NCBI GenBank assembly: GCA_044375975.1
Contig: JBILLQ010000028.1
Span: forward strand, 1 to 38,238
Length of the DNA: 38,238 nucleotides
DNA from: UBA5018 sp044375975
GTDB lineage: Bacteria > Cyanobacteriota > Cyanobacteriia > PCC-6307 > Cyanobiaceae
Direction: 5' to 3'
Within the stretch, counting starts at the first letter, position 1, and the number at the start of each line of letters is the position of its first letter. This document shows positions 14,082-21,916 of this stretch, one piece after another. The position numbers were made by a program, and so were the translations under genes. The notes beneath the pieces were generated by a model. It was given only the letters and a program-made list of their open reading frames with translations. It was not told the DNA's origin and did no database searches.

Positions 14082-15363
14082 TCCGCTAGATGCCCTGGTG
14101 ATGTCCTGCAGCCGCGGCGGCATCCACCCGGGCCTGGAGCGGTTGCAGGCTGCCCTGGCGGCCCTGGGCCATCCCGAACGCCAGTTCGCGGCAGTGCAGG
14201 TGGCCGGCACCAACGGTAAGGGTTCCATATGCAGCCTGGTGCACAGCGCCCTGCTGGCCGCCGGCATCCGCAGTGGCCTCTACACCTCACCGCACCTGGT
14301 GAGCTGGACCGAGCGCATCCGGCTGGGGGACAAGGCGATCGCCAGCATCGAATTGCAGCGCCTGCTGGAGCGCATCCAGCCGATCGCGCGCCAGTTCGAG
14401 CTCAGCCCCTTTGAACTGATCACCGCCGCGGCCTTCTGCGCCTTCGCTGCAGCGGGGGTGGAGTTGGCGGTGCTGGAGGTGGGCATGGGGGGGCGTCTGG
14501 ATGCCACCAGCTGCCACCCGCAGCGGCGGGTGATTGGTTTTGCCACGGTGGGCCTGGATCACCAGGAGTGGCTGGGCTCCAGCCTGGCCGCCATCGCCGG
14601 CGAGAAGGCCGCCGTGCTCCAGCCCGATGCCCTGGCCTGCAGTGCCCCCCAGCACCCGGAGGTGGCGGCGGTACTGAACCGGCGGGCCAGCGCCGTCGGC
14701 GCCCAGCTGCGCTGGCTGGAGCCCCTGGACCTCAATATCTGGAGCCTGGGGTTGCCCGGCCAGGTGCAGGCCCGCAATGGTGCCGTGGCGCTGGGCATGC
14801 TGCAGGCCCTGGCGGCCCAGGGCTGGCCCCTGGATGGGGCCGCCATCCGCCAGGGCTTTGCCGCTGCCCGCTGGCCCGGCCGCCTGCAGCCCTGGCGCTG
14901 GCGCCACCAGCCGCTGCTGCTCGATGGCGCCCACAACCTGCCCGCCGCCCAGGCCCTGCGCAGCGAACTGGACCGCCATCCCCAGCGCCATGGCCTCCAG
15001 GCCGGCCCCCGGTGCTGGGTGCTGGGGGTCCTGGCAAATAAACAGGGGCCGGAGCTGATCGAGGCCCTGCTGGGGCCAGAGGATCGGGCCTGGCTCACCC
15101 CCGTACCCGGCGAGGCCAGCTGGGAATTGGCCGAATTATTGGCCGCCAAACCCCAGCTGGCCGGGAGATTGGAGGTGGCTGCGGATCTGGAGACGGCCCT
15201 GGCCAGCGCCAGCGCCGCCGCCCGGGGGGCGCCGCTGGTGGTGGCCGGCTCCCTGTATTTGCTGGGGGCGCTGCTGGCCAGCGGCGCCGGGGGGCCAGAA
15301 GCGGCTGGCGATGGCGCGGCCCTTGCCCCTTCCAGCCAGCCAGCATCTAGCCAGCCAGACTGA
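14071..15363 (+). CDS. folC: folylpolyglutamate synthase / dihydrofolate synthase
   Basis: A Mur-ligase-fold enzyme that adds glutamate to (dihydro)folate using ATP, in the cytoplasm. The 430-residue protein has the P-loop GTNGKGS (46-52), the family signature SPHLVSWTERI, LEVGMGGRLDAT, VGLDHQEWLG, and the C-terminal LLLDGAHNLPAA. The start is TTG at 14071, overlapping argD by 11 bp. The last residues are a low-complexity tail (SSQPASSQPD) coded by short repeats. All catalytic motifs are present. Confidence 0.93.
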   Translation: MPADPLDALVMSCSRGGIHPGLERLQAALAALGHPERQFAAVQVAGTNGKGSICSLVHSALLAAGIRSGLYTSPHLVSWTERIRLGDKAIASIELQRLLERIQPIARQFELSPFELITAAAFCAFAAAGVELAVLEVGMGGRLDATSCHPQRRVIGFATVGLDHQEWLGSSLAAIAGEKAAVLQPDALACSAPQHPEVAAVLNRRASAVGAQLRWLEPLDLNIWSLGLPGQVQARNGAVALGMLQALAAQGWPLDGAAIRQGFAAARWPGRLQPWRWRHQPLLLDGAHNLPAAQALRSELDRHPQRHGLQAGPRCWVLGVLANKQGPELIEALLGPEDRAWLTPVPGEASWELAELLAAKPQLAGRLEVAADLETALASASAAARGAPLVVAGSLYLLGALLASGAGGPEAAGDGAALAPSSQPASSQPD

Positions 15364-15385
15364 ATTCGACTAGTCAGACTGAATT
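15356..15385. repeat. duplicated 12-bp segment around the folC stop
   Basis: CAGACTGAATTC occurs at 15356 and again at 15374, 18 bp apart. The folC stop TGA (15361-15363) is in the first copy. GCCAGCCAG-type repeats precede it. Confidence 0.7.
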
Positions 15386-15410
15386 CAGCCCCGCGCCAAC
15401 GGCTGCCGCC

Positions 15411-16022
15411 ATGCCCCTGTTGCCCCCCTCGCTGCTCGCATGGTTGGTGGCGGTACTGCTCAGCCTGCTGCTGCCGCTGCTGGCACCCGCCACCGCCCTG
15501 GCTGCCACTGCCTTGGCTGCCACCTCCTTGGCTGCCACCTCCTTGGCACCCGCCGCCGCCCTGTCCCAAGGCAGCGATGGCGGGATGGCCGCCAACGATC
15601 GGGCCCCGTTCCAGACCAGCGTCGACTACACGCTCACCAACCAGAGCGACCAGGATTTCAGCGGTCAACAGCTGGCGAACTGCTCCTTTGCCGGGGTGGT
15701 CGGCAGGCGCGCCAGCTTCAATGGCGCCAATTTGCACGGGGCGATCCTCACCCAGGCGGTATTCCCCCAGGCCAGTTTTCATGGCGCCGACCTCAGCGAT
15801 GCACTGATGGACCGCGGCGATTTCAGCGGTGCCGATTTCAGCGACGCCCTGCTCACAGGCGCGATCGCCTCTGGCAGCAACTTCAGCGGCGCCCTGGTGA
15901 ACGGAGCTGATTTCAGCGATGCCCTGCTGGACCGGGTGGACCAGCGGTTGCTCTGCCGCGAGGCGGAGGGCATTAACCCGGTCACCGGCGTGAGCACCTG
16001 GGACAGCCTCGACTGCGGTTGA
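15411..16022 (+). CDS. secreted/lumenal pentapeptide-repeat protein
   Basis: A 203-residue protein with a signal peptide: a short head, a hydrophobic stretch WLVAVLLSLLLPLLAPA, then Ala-rich cleavage candidates (ALAATALA). About residues 80-175 are pentapeptide repeats of A(D/N)FSG/ADLSDA type that fold into a right-handed beta helix. Two Cys (in LLCREA and at the end LDCG) may form a disulfide. Proteins of this type are common in the cyanobacterial thylakoid lumen or periplasm; their function is unknown. The signal region contains 15-bp repeats (LAATS). It lies 47 bp after folC, converging on the FAD oxidoreductase gene. Confidence 0.88.
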   Translation: MPLLPPSLLAWLVAVLLSLLLPLLAPATALAATALAATSLAATSLAPAAALSQGSDGGMAANDRAPFQTSVDYTLTNQSDQDFSGQQLANCSFAGVVGRRASFNGANLHGAILTQAVFPQASFHGADLSDALMDRGDFSGADFSDALLTGAIASGSNFSGALVNGADFSDALLDRVDQRLLCREAEGINPVTGVSTWDSLDCG

Positions 16023-16041
16023 TCGGCCAGGGGCACTGGCA

Positions 16042-17493
16042 TCAGCGCTCCAGCCAGCCCCGCAATTTGCCGGGATTGAGCAGCCCAGCCGGGTCGTAGG
16101 CCGCCTTGGCGGCCACCTGATCCGCATCCACCACCCCCAGACCCCCCTCCTCCACGGTGATCGCATGGGGATTGAAGATCACCGCCCCCAGCTGGCGGCA
16201 GTGGTCGATCAATTCATCTAGTAGTTCCGGGCCCTGCCAACGCAGCAGGGGCAGGGCCGCCAGCCGGGCCATGCCCCCGGAGCGCACCCCCTCCAGATGC
16301 CAGAGCAGATCTGGGCCCCACCGCCGCCTCAGCGCCTCCAGGCAGGGGGCCTCCGGCTGGGGCAACAACAGCTGCAGGTAGGTCCAGTCGGGGTGCTGGC
16401 CGCGCCAGTGCAGGGTGACGTGGTTCCAGGTGAATTCCGATAGCGGCAAGCCCTTCCCCTGGCCTTGGGGCCAGGCCCAGAGCAGCTCGCCGCCTTTGGC
16501 CCGCAGCAGGGCGGGCAGCACCTCCAGCGCCGCCGCCGAGGCCAGTAACAGCAGCCGATGCTGCCCCGCCAGGGGCGCCGGGCTGCCGGGGGGCCAGGGC
16601 ATCGCCGGGACCAGTTCGGCCTCCAGCAGGGCCAGGGCGTTTAGTTCCAAGGCCGAGGCCATCAGGGTTTGGGCCGCCGCCAAGGCCGCGGACCAGTCGT
16701 CAAAGCCCACCAGCAACTGCCGCCAGGCCACCGCCTCCACCGTGGGCAGCCGCAGGGCGGTGATGATGCCATTGGTGCCATAGGCGTGGTTGATCGGGGC
16801 GCTGGCCGCCGCATCCAGCCGCAGCAGCCGCGGCTCGGGCTCCAGCGTCACCAGCTCCAGCCCCAACAGGTTGCCGGGATCGCGCAAAAAACCCCAGCGC
16901 AGGGAGCCGATGCCGCCGGAGCCGCCGGCGATGAATCCCCCCACGGTTGCTGTGCGGTAGCTGCTGGGGGCCAGGCGGATGGCGCGACCATGGGGCGCCA
17001 ACTGCCGATCCAGCGCCGCCAAGCCACAGCCCGCCTCCACCTCCACCACCCCGGTATCTGGATCCAGGTGGCGCAGCTGCCGCAGCTGGCTGAGATCGAG
17101 CACCAGGCCCCCACAGAGGGGTACGCACTGGCCGTAGTTGCCCGTGCCCGCCCCCCGCAGGGTGAGCGGCACCCGATGGCGGGCGCAGGCACCGGCCACC
17201 AGCAGCACCTGCTCCAGGCTGCGGGCCCGCACCGCCAAATCCGCCAGCCGCCCCCGCAGCAAGGGCAGCAGCAGCGGCGAATAGTCGAAAAAATCGCGGG
17301 AGAGCCGCGCCAACTCCGCATTCAGCGGCGCTGGAGCCGCCTGGGGGGCCGGGTTGCTGGAGGACCCCAGGCAGGGACCAAGCAAATCCAGCTGGGGATC
17401 GAGGGCCTGGAGCTCAGCCGCCAGGGCGGCAATCACGGCCGCGGCGGGCCGCGGGGGCAGTGGTGGCAGCTGGGGCAGTGGGGCGCTTGTCAT
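16042..17493 (-). CDS. FAD-binding oxidoreductase (GlcD/VAO family)
   Basis: A 483-residue flavoprotein of the vanillyl-alcohol-oxidase / glycolate-oxidase-subunit-D type. The PCMH-type FAD domain shows PLTLRGAGTGNYGQCVPLCG, LDLSQLR, VEVEAGCGLAALD and TVGGFIAGGSGGIGSLRWG (about residues 105-210). The C-terminus ends with the family signature YDPAGLLNPGKL. The substrate cannot be read from sequence; 2-hydroxy acids are likely. The start ATG at 17493 lies 111 bp from the stop of the amidohydrolase gene on the same strand, with a 15-bp repeat array between, so the genes may be one operon. Confidence 0.9.
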   Translation of the reverse strand: MTSAPLPQLPPLPPRPAAAVIAALAAELQALDPQLDLLGPCLGSSSNPAPQAAPAPLNAELARLSRDFFDYSPLLLPLLRGRLADLAVRARSLEQVLLVAGACARHRVPLTLRGAGTGNYGQCVPLCGGLVLDLSQLRQLRHLDPDTGVVEVEAGCGLAALDRQLAPHGRAIRLAPSSYRTATVGGFIAGGSGGIGSLRWGFLRDPGNLLGLELVTLEPEPRLLRLDAAASAPINHAYGTNGIITALRLPTVEAVAWRQLLVGFDDWSAALAAAQTLMASALELNALALLEAELVPAMPWPPGSPAPLAGQHRLLLLASAAALEVLPALLRAKGGELLWAWPQGQGKGLPLSEFTWNHVTLHWRGQHPDWTYLQLLLPQPEAPCLEALRRRWGPDLLWHLEGVRSGGMARLAALPLLRWQGPELLDELIDHCRQLGAVIFNPHAITVEEGGLGVVDADQVAAKAAYDPAGLLNPGKLRGWLER

Positions 17494-17506
17494 CGGTGCA
17501 TTTATC

Positions 17507-17581
17507 TGCGGCGGATTGGCCTGCGGCGATTTGGTTTACGGCGGATTGGCCTGTGGCAACTGGTGGTTTGGCCTGGGGGCG
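17507..17581. repeat. 15-bp degenerate tandem array
   Basis: Units at 17507, 17522, 17537, 17552 and 17567 share TGCGGCGGATTGGCC, with divergence growing to the right. The array sits 14 bp upstream of the FAD oxidoreductase ATG (minus strand). On the plus strand it reads as CGGLACGDLVYGGLACGNW, a pentapeptide-like pattern, but no gene is there. Confidence 0.75.
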
Positions 17582-17604
17582 CAGTTGGGGGTTGGCAGGT
17601 GGCT

Positions 17605-18933
17605 TCATCGGCAAGCCAGCAGAAGGGGGGAGGGGGCCTCCGATAGCGGTGGATCCAGCCAGATGCCCCGCCGCAACACCCGGCGCTGGGGCGGCCCCGC
17701 CAGCAGGCCCTGCCAGTCGGCCACCCCCAACACCAGCAGATCGGCCGGCGACCCCGGCCGCAGCACCCCATCCCAGGCCAGGTTGAGCAGACGGGCCGCC
17801 GCCGTGGTGTAGAGGGCCAGGCTCTGCCGCTGCCAGGGCAGCAGATGAAAGGCCACCGCCGTGAGCCCGATCAGGGCCAGCGGATCCAAATCGCCCCCGG
17901 GAAACCAGGCATCCTGCACGTTGTCTCCACCCACGGCCACCAGCACGCCGGCCCGCTGCAGCGCCACCACCGGCGCCAGGGGCCGCAGCAGGGGGGTGCC
18001 CTCGGCACGCCGGCCGAGCAGCCACAGGTTGGTGCTGGGCAGGGCCACCACCGTCAGCCCCGCCAGGGCCACTCGCTCCGCCTGCCGGGCCAGGCGGGAG
18101 CCCCGCAGCAGGCCCAGGCTGCTGGCATGGCTGCAGGTGATCGGCAGCGCCAACCGCCGCTGCAGCACCGTGGCAGTTATCAAGGCCAAGCCCCGGCTCG
18201 GGTTGGTATCGCTCTCATCGACGTGCAGGTCAACACCCAAGCCCAGGCTCTCCGCCAGCTCCAGCAGGCGGCAAAGGGCCTCTGGGTCGCCGGCCGATTG
18301 ACGAAAAGGCGGGCCCAATACGCCCCCCAGCAAACCGCCGGCGGCCGCCACCCGCAGCGCCAGGGCCTGGCCTGCCGGTGTACTCCAGTGGCCCAGGGGC
18401 GCCAGGGCCACCAATTGCAGCTCCAGCCGCTCGCGCCAGCGCTGGCGCAACTGCAGCAGCGCCTCCCAGCTGGCCTCGCCAGCGGGGCCGGCGCTATCGA
18501 TGTGGCTGCGGATCGCCCGCAGGCCATGGCGCCAGGCCCGCTGCAGGGCCCGCTCCCCCCGCTCCAACACCTGTTCGGCGCTGCGCTCGGCAAACTCCCG
18601 CTGGTTGGCCTCCATGGCGGCGGCCATGGTGCCCTGCCGATTCGGGAAGGCCGCGGCGGTATAGGCCTTGTCGAGGTGGGCGTGGGGCTCCACCGGCGGG
18701 GTGATCGCCAAGGGCAGGGCCGCCCCTGGCTCTCCCCCCCTGACAGCCTCTGGATCCAGGGCCAGGATGTTGGTGATCTGGCCCGCCTGCCAGCTCAGCC
18801 GCACCGCCACCAGGCCATCGGCATTCGCCGCCGGCAGGCGCAGATCCCTGGGGTCGAGCAGAGAGCGCGGCAGCCAAGCCGCCAGGGTGCCGGCGGCGGC
18901 CGCTGCCGTTGCCGTTGCGGAGAAGGCGCTCAT
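17605..18933 (-). CDS. amidohydrolase, cytosine-deaminase-like
   Basis: A metal-dependent hydrolase of the amidohydrolase superfamily, CodA-like branch, about 442 residues. Metal and catalytic marks in order: EPHAHLDKAYT (His-x-His), RSHIDS, DLHVDESD, CSHASSL and GGDNVQD with the late Asp. The final part RPGSPADLLVLG closes the small composite beta domain. The substrate may be a pyrimidine, creatinine-like or guanidine compound; it cannot be fixed here. The start is the ATG at 18933, which overlaps the stop of the DUF4359 gene as ATGA; the frame further upstream is antisense noise. Confidence 0.88.
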   Translation of the reverse strand: MSAFSATATAAAAAGTLAAWLPRSLLDPRDLRLPAANADGLVAVRLSWQAGQITNILALDPEAVRGGEPGAALPLAITPPVEPHAHLDKAYTAAAFPNRQGTMAAAMEANQREFAERSAEQVLERGERALQRAWRHGLRAIRSHIDSAGPAGEASWEALLQLRQRWRERLELQLVALAPLGHWSTPAGQALALRVAAAGGLLGGVLGPPFRQSAGDPEALCRLLELAESLGLGVDLHVDESDTNPSRGLALITATVLQRRLALPITCSHASSLGLLRGSRLARQAERVALAGLTVVALPSTNLWLLGRRAEGTPLLRPLAPVVALQRAGVLVAVGGDNVQDAWFPGGDLDPLALIGLTAVAFHLLPWQRQSLALYTTAAARLLNLAWDGVLRPGSPADLLVLGVADWQGLLAGPPQRRVLRRGIWLDPPLSEAPSPLLLACR

Positions 18934-19328
18934 CGGCTGGGGCTTTGGCTGCGGTGCACCAGGGCGAACTGCCCAGCTGCCGCCACGGTTACCGCCTCGT
19001 AGCGAGGCAGCTGCAGCTGGGGCAGCAAGCGCTGCCCGCCCAGGCCGGTGCGATAGATGCTGATCAGGCCGAGATTGAGGCGGCTGCTGTTCTGCAAGGC
19101 GATCTGCCCCAGCACCTGCCGCTGGGAGGCCACCAAGGCCGGGCAATCTTTGAGCGCAAATCGCAGCGTCAGCGGCAGGCTGTTCTCCGCGCAGATCTCC
19201 TCAACGATCAGCTCCACCAGCTGATCTCCGGCATAGCGAGCGAACTCCTCGGGCGGCGGATTGGTGATCGCCAGCCCAGCGGCGCCGACAGCCACCAGCA
19301 GCGCCGGCGGGATCCAGGAGGCTTTCAT
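18930..19328 (-). CDS. DUF4359 family protein
   Basis: A 132-residue protein with a single N-terminal hydrophobic helix (IPPALLVAVGAAGLAITNP), likely a membrane anchor or signal. A soluble domain follows with two Cys (EEICAEN and KDCPAL) and the ending YEAVTVAAAGQFAL. This matches the cyanobacterial DUF4359 family, of unknown function. The ATG at 19328 fits the family start. Its stop overlaps the amidohydrolase start by 4 bp (ATGA), so the two are translationally coupled. It diverges from tRNA-His. Confidence 0.82.
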   Translation of the reverse strand: MKASWIPPALLVAVGAAGLAITNPPPEEFARYAGDQLVELIVEEICAENSLPLTLRFALKDCPALVASQRQVLGQIALQNSSRLNLGLISIYRTGLGGQRLLPQLQLPRYEAVTVAAAGQFALVHRSQSPSR

Positions 19329-19382
19329 CGGTGAGGGCGGGGCCAGGGGAGCGTGATCAGTTGGTACATTGGTCGAGATCGC

Positions 19383-19456
19383 GGCGGGCGTCGCCAAGCG
19401 GTTAAGGCAGCGGCTTGTGGTGCCGCCATCCGGGGGTTCGAATCCCCTCGCTCGCC
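19383..19456 (+). tRNA. tRNA-His (anticodon GTG)
   Basis: The acceptor stem has eight pairs, GGCGGGCG with CGCTCGCC, including the extra G at position -1 typical of tRNA-His. The anticodon loop TTGTGGT holds GTG and the T-loop is GTTCGAA. CCA is not encoded. A T-rich run (TTAATTTTTTATTC) starts 2 bases after the 3' end. A -10-like TACATT lies 12 bp upstream (19365-19370). Confidence 0.96.
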
Positions 19457-19555
19457 CTTAATTTTTTATTCATTTTTGTGCATTTAGTTGTGCGCTAAAT
19501 GAATTTATTGGCTGCAGGCGAGCAATTTTTGCGGCCAGTGAATTTGGTGGCTGCA

Positions 19556-19643
19556 GGCCAGCAGGTCATCGCCCCATCAGGCCAGCAGGTGATTGGCGCA
19601 TCACGTCAATAAGCCAGCAGGTCAATAGGCCATCAAGCCAGCA
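19556..19643. repeat. 8-bp tandem array, eleven degenerate units
   Basis: Bases 19556-19643 divide into eleven 8-mers, most variants of GGCCATCA/GGCCAGCA/GGTCAATA, without any slip in phase. The last units contain the stop and final codons of the dgcN gene (minus strand). Confidence 0.72.
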
Positions 19644-20700
19644 ATTCCTCCAGCAGGGGGCCGGCGCCATAGCGCACCGGATCGGTGCAGGGCAGGCCGG
19701 TGAGCTCGCTCACCTCGGCGATGGCGTTTTGGGCCGCCGCTTCCTCCAGCAGGGCGGTGTTCAGCGCCACGGCCCGCACCCGCGGTGGCGGCTGAGCGGT
19801 GCTGGGGCGAGCCAGGGCGGCCAGGGCCTCCAGGGCCTGAATCAGCTGGGGCAGGGGCGGCAACAGCAATTCGGGCAAACCGCGGCTGTGCCGCTGACCA
19901 GCCCGATGCACCAGCAATAAGTCGGTGGGCTGGCTACCGCGCATCAGCGGCAGGGTGGCGGTGGAACCTGGATGGCACAGGGATCCTTGGCCCTCCACCA
20001 GCAGCCAGTCGTTCGCCGTGAGGCCCTCGCCGGCGGCCAGCACGGCTGCCTCCACCGCCCCGGCGGCGTAATCCACCCGCACGGCATCTAGGGCCACGCC
20101 AGCACCGCCGATTAACAGACCCGCCTGGCCGGTACCCACGAACCGGGCTTCAATGCCCCGCGCTCGCGCCGCGGCCAGCAGTTCCAGGCAGGCGCTCATC
20201 TTGCCCACCGCCATATCGCTGCCCACGGCCAGCAACCGCCGAGCTGGCAGCGCCGCCGCCCGGCCGGCGGCCACCTGCAACCCCGGGGGCTCCAGCCGCA
20301 CATCCCAGATCCAGGCCTGCGGCCAGCGCAGGGCCGCCAGCTCGGGATCCTCCCCCAGGCGGCTGTGCAGCCCACTGGCCACCGATAAACCAGCCCGCAG
20401 GGCCGCCACCAGATCGGCTCTCACCTCGGGGGCCAAGCGCCCGCCGGAAGGGGCCAGCCCCACCACCGCCGCCCGGGGCCCCAGGGGCAGGGCCTCCCCC
20501 AGCGAGGCCAGCACCGGCACATCCCTGGCAATGCCGGTTACCTCCATCAGGCTGCGGCCCGCCTGGGCAGGATCCACCACGGCCACGATCGGGCCGCGGC
20601 GATAGCGCAGCATCGCCAGGCCGGTCTTGCCGCTGAGGTTGTCGAGCCCCCCGTGCAGCAAGAGCACGATGGGTAGATCGGCGCTGAGTGGACTGGTCAT
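19633..20700 (-). CDS. dgcN: DUF1611 family protein, D-glutamate N-acetyltransferase-like
   Basis: A 355-residue DUF1611 protein. The family includes DgcN, which acetylates D-glutamate as the first step of its catabolism. Marks: LLLHGGLDNLSGKTGLAMLRY, then VVGLAPSGGRL, the P-loop-like VGSDMAVGKMSACLEL, and LVEGQGSLCHPG. Both parts of the family are present and the length is normal. The start ATG at 20700 overlaps the stop of the epimerase gene by 4 bp (ATGA). Adjacent DUF1611 and enolase-superfamily genes are the known dgcN-dgcA arrangement; a role in D-glutamate use or cell-wall recycling is inferred from that. Confidence 0.8.
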   Translation of the reverse strand: MTSPLSADLPIVLLLHGGLDNLSGKTGLAMLRYRRGPIVAVVDPAQAGRSLMEVTGIARDVPVLASLGEALPLGPRAAVVGLAPSGGRLAPEVRADLVAALRAGLSVASGLHSRLGEDPELAALRWPQAWIWDVRLEPPGLQVAAGRAAALPARRLLAVGSDMAVGKMSACLELLAAARARGIEARFVGTGQAGLLIGGAGVALDAVRVDYAAGAVEAAVLAAGEGLTANDWLLVEGQGSLCHPGSTATLPLMRGSQPTDLLLVHRAGQRHSRGLPELLLPPLPQLIQALEALAALARPSTAQPPPRVRAVALNTALLEEAAAQNAIAEVSELTGLPCTDPVRYGAGPLLEELLA

Positions 20701-21794
20701 CGCGCTGCCGCCAACAAAGTTGGCGCCACCTGGATGCCCAGGCCCGGCTGGGGGGGCGGCAACAGCCGATCGACGACGATCTCCAAACCTGAGAACGGGT
20801 CGTCCACCAGGTTGAGATGGCTGTCCAGGTCGGGCCAGCGCACCAGGGGCAGCAGCTGGGCCGCGGCGCCATTGAGCAGCCCACCATCGCCGTAGCAGCC
20901 CAACATCACCGCCAACCCCAAGCGCTGGGCGGCCTGGGCCATCAGCAGCGCCTCGGCCAGGCCACCGCTCTTGAGCAGCTTGATATTGACGCCATCCACG
21001 TAGGGCGCCAGCCGCACCAGATCCTCCAGCCGCCAGCAGCTCTCGTCGGCCAGCAGCGGCATCGGGCAATCGAGCTCCAGGGCGGCAAAGCCAGCCGTAT
21101 CGGCCTCCGGATCCAGCTGGGGCGGCAGCGGTTGCTCCAGCAACACCACCTGGGCCCGCTCCAGGTGGGCGGCCATCGCCCGGGTCGCCTCCAGGGTCCA
21201 GCCCCCGTTGGCGTCCACCTGCAGCTCACAGGCGGCGCCGGTGAGCTGCCGCCGCCGCTCGAGCGCCGTCGCCACCGCCGCCAACAGGGCGCGATCGTGA
21301 TCCAGGCCCAGGGGGCTGCCCAGCTTGAGCTTGATGCGGCTGGCGGGCAATTGCTGCCACCAAAGCTCAAGCCGCGCCAACACCGCCGCCGGCTCCCCCA
21401 AGCCCAAGGTGACGCTGGTGGCGACGCCAACCCCCGGATCCAGGCCCCAGAGCCGGTGCAGCGGCAGACCCAGCCGCTTGCCCCACCAGTCGTGCAGGGC
21501 CAGATCCAGGCCGCAGCGGGCGGGCGGCGAAAGGGAAGCCAGCAGGGGCTCCAGGGCCTGGATGGGCTCGGGCTCCAGGGGCTCCAGCGGCCCCACCAGC
21601 TGCCTCAGCTCCGCCGCCACCGCCTCGGTGGTGTAGCGGCGGTGGCCGGTGTCGAAGCCGCCGGTTTCACCGATGCCGATCACACCGTCTTGCTCCACCA
21701 CCACCAGCAGGTGGTCCGCGCCGCCGCTGCTGCCGCGGCTGATCGCCAGCGGCACGGCCTTGGTGAGGCGGAAGCTGTGCAACTGGAGGCGCAT
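20697..21794 (-). CDS. dgcA: enolase-superfamily racemase (dipeptide epimerase / DgcA-like)
   Basis: A 365-residue member of the muconate-lactonizing subgroup of the enolase superfamily. Catalytic marks: RIKLKLG with the KxK pair, the metal ligands in LQVDANGGW, LLEQPLP and LADESC, and NIKLLKSGG with the second catalytic Lys. The end motif SHLNL is present too. The family holds L-Ala-D/L-Glu epimerases and the N-acetyl-D-glutamate racemase DgcA. The partner DUF1611 gene, overlapping by 4 bp, favours DgcA, which would yield N-acetyl-L-glutamate, an arginine intermediate. A dipeptide epimerase of murein recycling is the alternative. Confidence 0.82.
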   Translation of the reverse strand: MRLQLHSFRLTKAVPLAISRGSSGGADHLLVVVEQDGVIGIGETGGFDTGHRRYTTEAVAAELRQLVGPLEPLEPEPIQALEPLLASLSPPARCGLDLALHDWWGKRLGLPLHRLWGLDPGVGVATSVTLGLGEPAAVLARLELWWQQLPASRIKLKLGSPLGLDHDRALLAAVATALERRRQLTGAACELQVDANGGWTLEATRAMAAHLERAQVVLLEQPLPPQLDPEADTAGFAALELDCPMPLLADESCWRLEDLVRLAPYVDGVNIKLLKSGGLAEALLMAQAAQRLGLAVMLGCYGDGGLLNGAAAQLLPLVRWPDLDSHLNLVDDPFSGLEIVVDRLLPPPQPGLGIQVAPTLLAAAR

Positions 21795-21916
21795 GGTGCC
21801 CGGTAACCCGCCTGCGGAGGGAGCTCAGATCATCCTGAAGCCCAGCCGCCGTTCCTTGAACCCCGCTGGCTCCAAATTGAATTTGAACTTGCCCGCCGCC
21901 CCCAGCCAGACCACCG

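Noticed and set aside
15861..15868. GCGATCGC (HIP1 palindrome of many cyanobacteria)
   Set aside because: A single site inside a coding region supports no claim about HIP1 enrichment.
14559..16166. 535-codon minus-strand frame across folC and the pentapeptide gene
   Set aside because: It is opposite two well-supported genes and lacks any recognisable domain.
17354..17812. 152-codon plus-strand frame containing the pentapeptide-like array
   Set aside because: It overlaps two well-supported minus-strand genes and shows no continuous domain.
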